The translations under genes were made by a program, and so were the position numbers. From Phycisphaerales bacterium (lineage in GTDB: Bacteria; Planctomycetota; Phycisphaerae; Tepidisphaerales; Tepidisphaeraceae), in NCBI GenBank assembly GCA_028288945.1, contig JAQGHH010000208.1, forward strand, positions 1 through 8,419: a stretch of DNA of 8,419 nucleotides. The letters run 5' to 3'. How positions within the stretch are numbered: the first letter of the stretch is position 1; the number at the start of each line of letters is the position of its first letter. The notes under the pieces were generated by a model. The model was given only the letters and a program-made list of their open reading frames with translations, had not been told where the DNA came from and searched no databases. This document shows, one piece after another, positions 1 through 5,295 of the stretch.

Positions 1-441
1 GTGGTGAAGACCGAGAAATCGGGGGAGATCACGCTCTTCCTCGACAAGTCGCTGGATTTGGACTGCGCCTACGGCCAGACCGGCCGCGACACGCTCCGCG
101 GCGACGGCCCCTCGCGCATGCCCGAGGCCCGCGACGCCCTGCGCAGCGGCAAGCTGCCCCGGAAAACCGGCCTGGTGCTCGACATCGGCCGCCAGCAGTT
201 CTCCCTGAACCTCAGCGGCGAATCGCTCGCGGTCGGTGCCGCGAAGCTGCCGGACGTGGAGGAGGCGGAATCGCCGCGGGTGCTGTTCGAGGAGCGGATC
301 GGAATTCTTCGCGATTTCGTGAAAGGCCTCGACGGCCTCTACACGACGTTCCTCAAGCTCCGCACGGGCTCCTCATGGGACGGGCACAAGGGCACAATCC
401 GCAAGTGGATCATGCAACCCGCGAAAGCCGCGGCGGCGTGA
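1..441 (+). CDS. Conserved hypothetical protein, 3' part (5' end outside window)
   Basis: The reading frame is open from the first base and stops with TGA at 439-441, giving 146 residues. It begins GTG GTG at the window edge, but that is probably internal. Visible features are a segment around residues 40-52 (EARDALRSGKLPRKT), a beta-rich stretch LVLDIGRQQFSLNLSGE, then VLFEERIGILRDFVKGLDGLYTTFLKLR and a tail ending in a W-containing segment. This pattern (EA..AL..GK, then an E-R-x-x-x-L helix, then LD.LY..FL.LR) reminds me of conserved proteins of Verrucomicrobia, Planctomycetes and Desulfovibrio found near RdgC-like recombination proteins. That link is from memory, is not proven here, and no function should be assigned. 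No signal peptide or membrane segment is visible in this part. The downstream gene is convergent. Confidence 0.75.
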   Translation: MVKTEKSGEITLFLDKSLDLDCAYGQTGRDTLRGDGPSRMPEARDALRSGKLPRKTGLVLDIGRQQFSLNLSGESLAVGAAKLPDVEEAESPRVLFEERIGILRDFVKGLDGLYTTFLKLRTGSSWDGHKGTIRKWIMQPAKAAAA

Positions 442-461
442 ATGCCGCGGGAATGGGATTC

Positions 462-602
462 AGCCCCGGAGGGGCGTAAGAAGCGTGTGATCTAGAGGTG
501 CATGAGATCAGGCGCTTCTTACGCCCCTCCGGGGCTATTCGCTTCTCCAACTTTTTCCCACGCCTCGCGCCGTGGGCTAAGGCCTTTCGCCCCTCCGGGG
601 CT
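462..602. repeat. Palindromic intergenic repeat with long hairpin (REP-like)
   Basis: A 24-bp perfect inverted repeat lies at 462-485 and 513-536. Its stem continues, after a 2x2 mismatch, with a further 6 bp at 488-493 and 505-510, leaving an 11-nt loop. The arms contain the motif GCCCCGGAGGGGC (463-475) and its complement GCCCCTCCGGGGC (523-535). A third copy of the complement lies at 589-601. Between copies two and three is another hairpin, CCCACG (557-562) pairing with CGTGGG (571-576). The block fills the space between the 3' ends of two convergent genes, so it may also stop transcription, but it has no T-run typical of an intrinsic terminator. GCCCCKCCGGGGC-type palindromes are, as I recall, very common between genes in planctomycete genomes. 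Confidence 0.8.
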
Positions 603-628
603 GAGGACAGATGGAGCGGCGCGCGTTT

Positions 629-1348
629 TTACTTCCCCGGCACTTCCTCCGCCGCCTTGATCTTCTCATCAGGTACGCCCAATGCGCGGAGCATGCCGAT
701 GGCCATGAGGGCGTCGCCGCGGGGGTTCATGTGGACGCCGTCGCCGGTGATCCAGTTGCCCTTCGCATCCGCGGGCTTGGATTCCAGGGCCTTGAGGAAC
801 ATCGCGTGGAGGTCCACGAAGGTGCAGTGTTTTTCCGCGGCGATTCGCTTCTCGGCGTCGACGTAGACGATCAGCCGCTCGTTGCCCAGGCCGTGAACGT
901 CCTCCTGGATGATGGTGGGGGCGAGCAGGATGACCTTGATCCCCGAGGCCTGCGCCATGTCCACCATCTTTGACACATTCGCCTGGTATTCGGAAAGCAC
1001 CTTCGGATCGTGCGGCTGATTGAGCCGGTGCCACACGTCATTGATCCCGATGCTCAATGTCACGACTGCCGGCTTGCGGTCGATCACGTCCTTTTGGAAA
1101 CGCTTGATCAGGTCTTCGGCCTTTTGTCCGCCGATGCCCGTGTTGATGATTTTCGGCAGCTTCAGGTCCGGGTACTGCGACGCCAGCACGTTATCAGTGT
1201 CGTGCAGATATCCCGCCGCGGCGGTGATGGAATCGCCGATGGCGACGATCTGATCTCCCTGCTTGAGCTGAAACTCGGTCGGCATGTCCTTGGGCGCGGG
1301 GCCGATAAGCGCGAGCAGCGAGGCGATGAGCTTGGCGAGTTCGGTCAT
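629..1348 (-). CDS. SGNH/GDSL-type hydrolase (lipase/acylhydrolase-like)
   Basis: A 239-residue protein with all main blocks of the SGNH hydrolase fold, which typically removes acyl or acetyl esters from carbohydrates or lipids. Block I is IGDSIT with nucleophile Ser40, block II is NTGIGG (Gly71 region), block III is GIND with Asn103, and block V is DGVHMNP with Asp203 and His206. The catalytic set therefore looks complete. The start was chosen at 1348 because an AAAGGA Shine-Dalgarno sequence sits 8 nt upstream; the frame stays open to 1621, but the added residues look like non-coding repeat. The N-terminus (MTELAKLIASLLALIGPAP) is hydrophobic but lacks a clear signal cleavage site, so export is uncertain. 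Substrate cannot be told from sequence; many planctomycete homologues sit with polysaccharide-degradation genes, but none is adjacent here. Confidence 0.92.
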   Translation of the reverse strand: MTELAKLIASLLALIGPAPKDMPTEFQLKQGDQIVAIGDSITAAAGYLHDTDNVLASQYPDLKLPKIINTGIGGQKAEDLIKRFQKDVIDRKPAVVTLSIGINDVWHRLNQPHDPKVLSEYQANVSKMVDMAQASGIKVILLAPTIIQEDVHGLGNERLIVYVDAEKRIAAEKHCTFVDLHAMFLKALESKPADAKGNWITGDGVHMNPRGDALMAIGMLRALGVPDEKIKAAEEVPGK

Positions 1349-1356
1349 GAACGGGT

Positions 1357-1362
1357 TCCTTT
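1357..1362 (-). promoter_or_regulatory. Ribosome binding site of the SGNH hydrolase
   Basis: AAAGGA on the minus strand, 8 nt before the ATG at 1348. It decides the start of the hydrolase against the much longer open frame reaching 1621. Confidence 0.7.
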
Positions 1363-1424
1363 GTGTGAGAGTAGACGGGAGGATACCCGAGCGATGGTCG
1401 GGCGAAAAGTCTGGGCGGGGAGCC

Positions 1425-1463
1425 GTGGCCACGGATGGGGACAGATGGACAAAGATGTGGACT
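1425..1463 (+). repeat. Dispersed GCCACGGATGGACAC-type intergenic module
   Basis: This stretch contains GGCCACGGATGG followed by GACAGATGGACAAAGATG. It resembles copies at 5493-5521 (+) and 5647-5683 (on the minus strand), and a short remnant near 4915-4930. The shared core reads roughly GCCACRGAYGGACAC then a second GATGGACA-like unit. It lies in the spacer between the divergent hydrolase and threonine ammonia-lyase genes. No coding role is visible. Confidence 0.6.
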
Positions 1464-1486
1464 GCATCCGCCACTGTCGATGCACG

Positions 1487-1560
1487 CGCCAAGGCCGCCA
1501 AGCCTCCAAGAGGCCAAGAATTTGATTGCTTGGCGCCTTGGCTTTTTGGCGGCCTTGGCG
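1487..1560. repeat. Imperfect long inverted repeat (CGCCAAGG type) upstream of the threonine ammonia-lyase
   Basis: A perfect 15-bp outer stem pairs CGCCAAGGCCGCCAA (1487-1501) with its complement at 1546-1560. Inside, 1502-1518 and 1529-1545 are again roughly complementary (CCAAGAGGCCAAG against CTTGGCGCCTTGG), so the hairpin arms reach about 30 nt. It ends 35 nt before the likely start codon at 1596, so it probably lies in the promoter region or the leader. Confidence 0.75.
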
Positions 1561-1595
1561 CGATGCTTTCCTCTTTCGCGCCAGGCGCTACACTC

Positions 1596-2810
1596 ATGCA
1601 GATGATCACGCTCCAATCCATTCAAGCCGCGGCTGCACGCATCAAGGACGTCATTTACCGCAGCCCTTGTCCATATTCGTTGAGCCTCAGCCGGCTCTGC
1701 GGGTGCGACATTTATTGCAAGCTCGATCACCTGCAAATGACCGGCTCTTTCAAGGAGCGCGGGGCGCGGAACAAGCTGTTGCAGCTATCGGCGAAGGAGC
1801 GGGAGAAGGGCGTGGTGGCCGCGTCCGCCGGGAATCATGCGCTGGGGCTGGCCTATCACGGGAAGCTGCTGAAGATTCCCGTGACGGTGGTGATGCCCCG
1901 GTACGCGCCGATCATCAAGGTGAGCAATTGCCGGGGGTTCGGGGCGGAAGTGATATTGGACGGCGAAGGGTACAACGACGCCCTGCGCCACGCGAAGGAA
2001 TTGGCCGCGACGAGCGGCAAGGTCTTTGTGCCGGGCTTTGACGACGCCGACATCATCAACGGCACCGGAACGATGGGGTTGGAAATCGTCGAGGACGTGC
2101 CGGACGTGGACGTGGTGATCGTCCCCGTGGGCGGCGGGGGGCTACTGGCGGGCGTGGGGACGGCCGTCAAGGCGCTCAAGCCGACGGTCCGCGTGATCGG
2201 CGTGGAATCCGAACACGCGCCGTCGCTCCGCGACTCGCTGAAGGCCGGCAAAGTCACGCGCATCGTGACGCGCCCGACCCTCGCCGACGGCCTGGGAGTC
2301 GCCGAGGTCGGCGGGCTCTGCTTCGACGTCATCCGCAACGTCATGGACGAATTGGTGATGGTGGACGAGGCGCAGATCGCGCTGGCGATCCTGCGGCTCC
2401 TGGAATTGGAAAAGACCGTCGTGGAGGGCGCCGGCGCGGTATCGCTTGCCGCGGCGGTGCAAAGGTCGCTCGGGCTGGAAGGGAAAAAAGTAGTGCTCTG
2501 CCTGACCGGCGGCAACATCGATGTGACGCTCATCAGCCGGATCATCGAGCGGGGTTTGGCGTCCGATGGTCGCCTGTGCCGGGTCATCGTCAACATCAGC
2601 GACCGCCCAGGCTCACTGGCCGGGCTGCTGGCGGTGATCGCCGAGACCGGCGCGAGCATCAAGGAGGTGAGCCACGACCGCAACTTCGGCCCGGCGGATG
2701 TGGCGACGGTGCCGGTGTCGGTCGTGATGGAAACCCGCGACGCCGCCCACGTCCGGCACATCCACCAATCGTTGAACGAAAAAGGTTTCCAAGTCCGCGA
2801 GGCGACTTAA
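1596..2810 (+). CDS. ilvA: Threonine ammonia-lyase with C-terminal ACT domain
   Basis: PLP enzyme that deaminates L-threonine to 2-oxobutyrate, the first committed step of isoleucine synthesis; L-serine is often a second substrate. With the ATG at 1596 it has 404 residues, the usual size of the medium form with one ACT domain. Visible features are the Schiff-base lysine in GSFKERGA (Lys53), the SAGNHALG loop (77-84) that holds the substrate carboxylate, the glycine-rich phosphate loop PVGGGGLLAG (about 177-186), and LTGGNID near 303-309. An ACT domain (about 328-404, beginning CRVIVNISDRPGSL) probably gives allosteric control. ATGs at 1563 and 1602 are alternative starts: the Shine-Dalgarno sequence is weak everywhere (AGGCG, 8 nt before 1596), and homology starts at about MITLQSIQ, which favours 1596 or 1602. 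Whether it is biosynthetic or catabolic cannot be read from the context. Confidence 0.95.
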   Translation: MQMITLQSIQAAAARIKDVIYRSPCPYSLSLSRLCGCDIYCKLDHLQMTGSFKERGARNKLLQLSAKEREKGVVAASAGNHALGLAYHGKLLKIPVTVVMPRYAPIIKVSNCRGFGAEVILDGEGYNDALRHAKELAATSGKVFVPGFDDADIINGTGTMGLEIVEDVPDVDVVIVPVGGGGLLAGVGTAVKALKPTVRVIGVESEHAPSLRDSLKAGKVTRIVTRPTLADGLGVAEVGGLCFDVIRNVMDELVMVDEAQIALAILRLLELEKTVVEGAGAVSLAAAVQRSLGLEGKKVVLCLTGGNIDVTLISRIIERGLASDGRLCRVIVNISDRPGSLAGLLAVIAETGASIKEVSHDRNFGPADVATVPVSVVMETRDAAHVRHIHQSLNEKGFQVREAT

Positions 2811-2818
2811 CCGAATTA

Positions 2819-2949
2819 TTCACCGCCGAGTGGCGGAGATCGCAAAGATGGTCTGCGAGATGCTTACGAACAATTCCGCCGGCGCATAATGCGGGCTGCG
2901 CAGCTCACTGAAATACATCCCTGCGTATTCGCCGCGTCTCTGCGGTGAG
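2819..2949. repeat. Diverged inverted repeat modules in a convergent spacer
   Basis: TCACCGCCGAGTGGCGGA at 2820-2837 and, on the minus strand, TCACCGCAGAGACGCGGC from 2948 down to 2931 match at 14 of 18 positions, with weaker similarity continuing inward. The left copy also contains a short hairpin, CCGCC-GAGT-GGCGG (2823-2836), 13 nt after the ilvA stop codon, without a T-run. The 207-nt spacer between the two convergent stop codons holds no gene that I can see. Confidence 0.5.
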
Positions 2950-3017
2950 TCCTGTATTTTCCGGGTTAAGTACGGGAATCCCTCATCCATCAGGGGGCGC
3001 ACAGATCGAAAACCCGA

Positions 3018-3818
3018 CTACGGCTGAACGAGCTGCACCGAAAATGCCGGGTTCGTCAGCAGGTTGGTCTGCACGCTGTTCGTGCCTTGCAGCTCCGCGA
3101 GGACCACAGTGCCGTCGCCCTTATGGGCTTTTCGCACGGTGCCGGTTAGTACGCTTTTGGCACTGGTGGTGCCTGACATGAAAACCATCGGCGACGGGTT
3201 CTTGTGCGGCTGCTGGATCAGGAAAATCTCGCCGGGGCCCTTGAGGTCGAGGTGAACGACATCCCCGTCGGCATCGCGGAAACTAACATGTTTGCCGTGA
3301 TGGTAGACGTAGGTAAAGACCAGGTCGCTGGCTGCGCCGATGCCCTTCCCGTCGAACGGGTTGCCGGCGACGTCCTTGACGATATGGCTGCCGAGGCCTT
3401 TCACACGAATGGTCCGGAAGAACTTCCACGCCTTGAACGGGGCGCTGGGGACGAGCGTGACGGTTTGCGTGGCATCGTCATACACCGCGGAGGTAATGAC
3501 GACCTTGTTGTTCTTGATGGGCGACACCTTCGGACGAGCGAGGAAGGGGAGGAACGGAATCCCGTCGCTGCTGCTCGAGCTTTGCGTAACGCGCCCGACG
3601 GAGTAGTCGTGAATGTCCTGGGCGGATGTGGGATCCAGCGCTTCATTAAACTTCATCACGATGCCGGTGCACGCCGTCGCCGAGCCCTGAAGCGTGACGC
3701 CCAGCAATCGCGGCCCGCCTGAAAGCAGGCGGCGATCCTCCAGCCGCTCGGCCAGCGGCGGGGGGGAAACAGCGACACGGTTCAGACGAGATTGAGACGG
3801 GGAGTCAGGGTACGTCAT
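3018..3818 (-). CDS. LEPR-XLL motif protein with SbsA-like Ig domain, probably exported
   Basis: A 266-residue protein. Residues 26-34 read LEDRRLLSG, a clear match to the LEPR-XLL motif near the N-terminus of many planctomycete extracellular proteins, where it follows a basic or proline-rich leader as it does here. Residues of about 36-160 resemble an SbsA-type bacterial Ig-like domain: GIVMKFNEALDPTSAQDIHDYSV, then VTLVPSAPFKAWKFFRTIRVKGL, then IVKDVAGNPFDGKG. The remainder (about 165-266) contains FRDADGDVVHLDLKGPGEIFLIQQ and resembles the beta-rich tails of such proteins; I do not recognise a named domain. No enzyme motif is visible, so a structural or cell-surface role is likely but unproven. 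The ATG at 3818 lacks a recognisable Shine-Dalgarno sequence, so the start is less certain than the frame. The downstream neighbour ilvA is convergent. Confidence 0.85.
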   Translation of the reverse strand: MTYPDSPSQSRLNRVAVSPPPLAERLEDRRLLSGGPRLLGVTLQGSATACTGIVMKFNEALDPTSAQDIHDYSVGRVTQSSSSSDGIPFLPFLARPKVSPIKNNKVVITSAVYDDATQTVTLVPSAPFKAWKFFRTIRVKGLGSHIVKDVAGNPFDGKGIGAASDLVFTYVYHHGKHVSFRDADGDVVHLDLKGPGEIFLIQQPHKNPSPMVFMSGTTSAKSVLTGTVRKAHKGDGTVVLAELQGTNSVQTNLLTNPAFSVQLVQP

Positions 3819-4024
3819 AGGCGCGGTGTCCGAAGGTACTCCGCCGGCGCAGAGTAGCCGAACGGAATGCTACCCGAGCATTACGATGCCGCAAAGCGCC
3901 CGGACCGCGCGAGTGAAATGATTCTTTGGCGGTTGCGCCGTATCCATTGCGATGAAAGTGCTCCCGGCGGCCTGACCGCTCCCGCCAGACGCGAGCGTCG
4001 GATCACCGTGCGTCCCCGTATTTT
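3819..4024. other. Left part of a 534-nt divergent spacer, no gene seen
   Basis: This lies between the start of the LEPR-XLL protein (3818, -) and the inverted-repeat element. Open frames here continue through the repeat on both strands and look spurious. The only structure I see is a short palindrome, GACGC-GA-GCGTC, at 3988-3999. Promoters for both divergent genes should lie in 3819-4340, but I cannot point to a convincing -35/-10 pair. Confidence 0.4.
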
Positions 4025-4217
4025 GTGGCATGGGTTTCCAACCCATGGCTTGCGGTACGCCGCAAGCGTCGGCCGTACCCGGCCGACCCAAGCAAGAGCG
4101 GAGCGGCCATATGGCGCGTCGGTTCCCGAACGGTTTCGCTTGCGCGATTGCCTGGATCGGCGGGAAACCGCCGACGCGTGCGGCGTACCGTACGCCATGG
4201 TTGGAAACCCATGCCAC
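4025..4217. repeat. 193-bp inverted-repeat element built from three abutting hairpins per arm
   Basis: The left arm (4025-4087) starts GTGG and then contains three hairpins with no gap between them: 4029-4047 (8 bp, loop TCC), 4048-4067 (8 bp, loop TACG) and 4068-4087 (8 bp, loop TACC). The right arm (4156-4217) is the inverted copy with the same three hairpins in reverse order: 4156-4175 (loop GAAA), 4176-4195 (loop CGTA) and 4196-4213. By hand alignment the arms agree at about 54 of 63 positions. The 68-nt centre includes the palindrome GCCATATGGC (4106-4115). No transposase or target-site duplication is seen. It resembles a REP/BIME-like or miniature mobile repeat; an RNA role is also possible. 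Confidence 0.85.
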
Positions 4218-4340
4218 GATGAATGGCCACACCCGATCGACTTCATGTCCTGTGCCGCGCATTGACACCCTTCCTCCGCCCGCTGAACATCACGCCCCGG
4301 GAACTACTCTTCCTTGCTGTCGCAAGGTTCTGATTTTCGC

Positions 4341-4347
4341 GAAGGAG
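4341..4347 (+). promoter_or_regulatory. Ribosome binding site of the GlcG/HbpS-like gene
   Basis: GAAGGAG ends 5 nt before the ATG at 4353. It fixes that start over the open frame extending to 4314. Confidence 0.8.
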
Positions 4348-4352
4348 CAAAA

Positions 4353-4901
4353 ATGGTTCGTCGAAATCCTCTCGTCTGGGGCGTGGTGTTCGGGCTCGGG
4401 TTTGCGGGCGTGACTTTGGTCTCGCATCCGGTCCAGCGGGCATCCGCCGAGCCGCAACCCCCGACGCCCAGCGGGCGTCCGGCGGCGGTGATCGATTCCA
4501 AGGACATCAGCCTCGATCAGGCCGATGCCGCCCTCGAAGCCGCGGCCCGCAAGGCCGTCGATACCAAGACCAGGATGGACATCGCCGTCGTCGACGCCGG
4601 GGGGAATCTCAAGGCCTTCGCGCGGATGGACGGCGCGTGGCTCGGGTCGATCGACATCGCCATCAAGAAGGCCAAAACCGCCCGTTACTTCGACATGCCC
4701 ACCGGCGAGATCGGAAAGCTCAGCCAGCCCGGCGGGCCGCTGTATCAAATCGAAGTTTCCAACGGCGGCCTGATCACCTTCCCGGGCGGAGTCCCCATCA
4801 AATCCGCCGACGGAACGATCATCGGTGCGATCGGCGTCTCCGGTTCGTCCGTCGAAAACGACCACACCGTCGCCGCCGCCGGCGCGGCCGCGGTGAAGTA
4901 A
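4353..4901 (+). CDS. Secreted heme-binding-type protein of the GlcG/HbpS family
   Basis: A 182-residue protein. Residues 1-32 form a signal peptide: basic start (MVRRN), hydrophobic core (VWGVVFGLGFAGVTLV) and a likely cleavage after ASA (30-32). The mature part, from about residue 50 to the end, matches the GlcG/HbpS family: the helix SLDQADAALEAAARKA, the strand-turn MDIAVVDAGGNLKAFARMDGAW (75-96), AIKKAKTARYF (103-113), the NGGLITFPGGVPI segment (137-149) and GTIIGAIGVSGSSVENDHTVA (154-174). Known members include the extracellular heme-binding HbpS of Streptomyces and GlcG of the glycolate operon; the biochemical role of most members is not known. The exported location argues for the HbpS-like, periplasmic side, but heme binding is not shown by sequence. 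A strong Shine-Dalgarno sequence sits 5 nt upstream. It appears monocistronic and ends at a clear terminator. Confidence 0.9.
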   Translation: MVRRNPLVWGVVFGLGFAGVTLVSHPVQRASAEPQPPTPSGRPAAVIDSKDISLDQADAALEAAARKAVDTKTRMDIAVVDAGGNLKAFARMDGAWLGSIDIAIKKAKTARYFDMPTGEIGKLSQPGGPLYQIEVSNGGLITFPGGVPIKSADGTIIGAIGVSGSSVENDHTVAAAGAAAVK

Positions 4902-4936
4902 GCAAATGCGTTGTTGCCACAGATGCGAGAAAACAA

Positions 4937-4971
4937 AAAACGTCCGGGCCGCATAACGGCCCGGACGTTTT
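4937..4971. terminator. Bidirectional intrinsic terminator
   Basis: A perfect 14-bp stem pairs 4937-4950 (AAAACGTCCGGGCC) with 4958-4971, with a 7-nt loop (GCATAAC). On the plus strand it runs into TTTTATTTC, and on the minus strand into a longer TTTTTTGTTTT tract. It lies between the convergent stops at 4901 and 5005, so it likely serves both genes and is probably strongest for the minus-strand lipoprotein gene. Confidence 0.93.
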
Positions 4972-5004
4972 ATTTCTGAGCAAACAAAAAAAGTCTCTGC
5001 GGTC

Positions 5005-5283
5005 TTACTGCGGCTTATTCGTGTTGCAGCCGCCTTTGCCTTTGCAGTCGTTCTTACCCTTGCAGTCGTTGGCGTCGGTCTTGCAGCCGCCCTTGCCCTT
5101 GCAGTCGTTCATGCCTTTACAGTCATGTTTGCCGGCCGCGGCCGCGGACGCGTCATTCGAGGTCGCTTGCACGCCCGCACTGCTGTCGGCGGGCTTGTCG
5201 CGATGCGAGCAGCCCATCAAACCGGCGCCCGCGACCAAACCGGCCATGGCGGCCATTGCGAAAGAAGCCTTGCGTTTCACCAT
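5005..5283 (-). CDS. Small Cys-rich lipoprotein with tandem CKG repeats
   Basis: A 92-residue protein. The ATG at 5283 was chosen because GAGGAG (minus strand, 5290-5295) sits 6 nt upstream, and because translation from there gives a clean lipoprotein signal: MVKRK, a hydrophobic core AMAAMAGLVAGAG, then the lipobox LMGC with Cys25 as the lipidated residue. After a flexible Ala/Ser/Asp linker (28-52), residues 54-91 are two 19-residue repeats, each with three cysteines in the form DCKGxNDCKGKGGC. The repeat cysteines are 55, 61, 67, 74, 80 and 86, spaced 6, 6, 7, 6, 6, with lysine or glycine between. The regular thiols suggest metal binding or a peptide that is modified after synthesis, but no partner enzyme is adjacent. 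Similar CKGKNxCKGKGGC proteins occur in other bacteria, as I recall, mostly uncharacterised. Confidence 0.85.
   Translation of the reverse strand: MVKRKASFAMAAMAGLVAGAGLMGCSHRDKPADSSAGVQATSNDASAAAAGKHDCKGMNDCKGKGGCKTDANDCKGKNDCKGKGGCNTNKPQ
5011..5124 (-). repeat. In-frame 57-nt tandem duplication in the Cys-rich lipoprotein gene
   Basis: Two adjacent 57-nt units encode residues 54-72 and 73-91. The DNA units are also similar (GACTGCAAGGGCAAG-like strings recur), and each contains a smaller 18-nt rhythm of TGC-AAG-GGC codons. This implies growth of the gene by internal duplication. Confidence 0.75.
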
Positions 5284-5289
5284 AAGAAA

Positions 5290-5295
5290 CTCCTC
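5290..5295 (-). promoter_or_regulatory. Ribosome binding site of the Cys-rich lipoprotein
   Basis: GAGGAG on the minus strand, 6 nt before the ATG at 5283. It excludes the upstream in-frame start at 5331. Confidence 0.8.

Noticed and set aside
462..602. CRISPR array
   Set aside because: Only three unevenly spaced palindromic units in mixed orientation, without similar-length spacers or cas genes.
1010..1525. Plus-strand frame opposite the SGNH hydrolase
   Set aside because: It is antisense to a gene with a complete catalytic set and shows no recognisable domain.
1284..1595. N-terminal extension of the threonine ammonia-lyase frame
   Set aside because: The added 104 residues cover the antisense of the hydrolase N-terminus and the CGCCAAGG repeat and have no family similarity; the family usually starts near 1596-1602.
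1349..1621. N-terminal extension of the SGNH hydrolase
   Set aside because: It would translate repeat DNA; a good Shine-Dalgarno sequence supports the start at 1348.
2823..2836. Intrinsic terminator of ilvA
   Set aside because: The 5-bp CCGCC/GGCGG hairpin is followed by GAGATCG rather than a T-run, so it is noted only as part of the repeat.
3867..4413. Several open frames on both strands between the LEPR-XLL gene and the GlcG-like gene
   Set aside because: They read through the inverted-repeat element, and both strands yield near-mirrored peptides (MGFQP, SAGNRRR-like pieces). No ribosome binding site or domain supports any of them.
5005..5283. A complete bufferin-type metallophore cluster
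   Set aside because: The protein has a lipobox and CKG repeats rather than the DUF2282-type layout, and no DUF692 or partner gene is present in the window.
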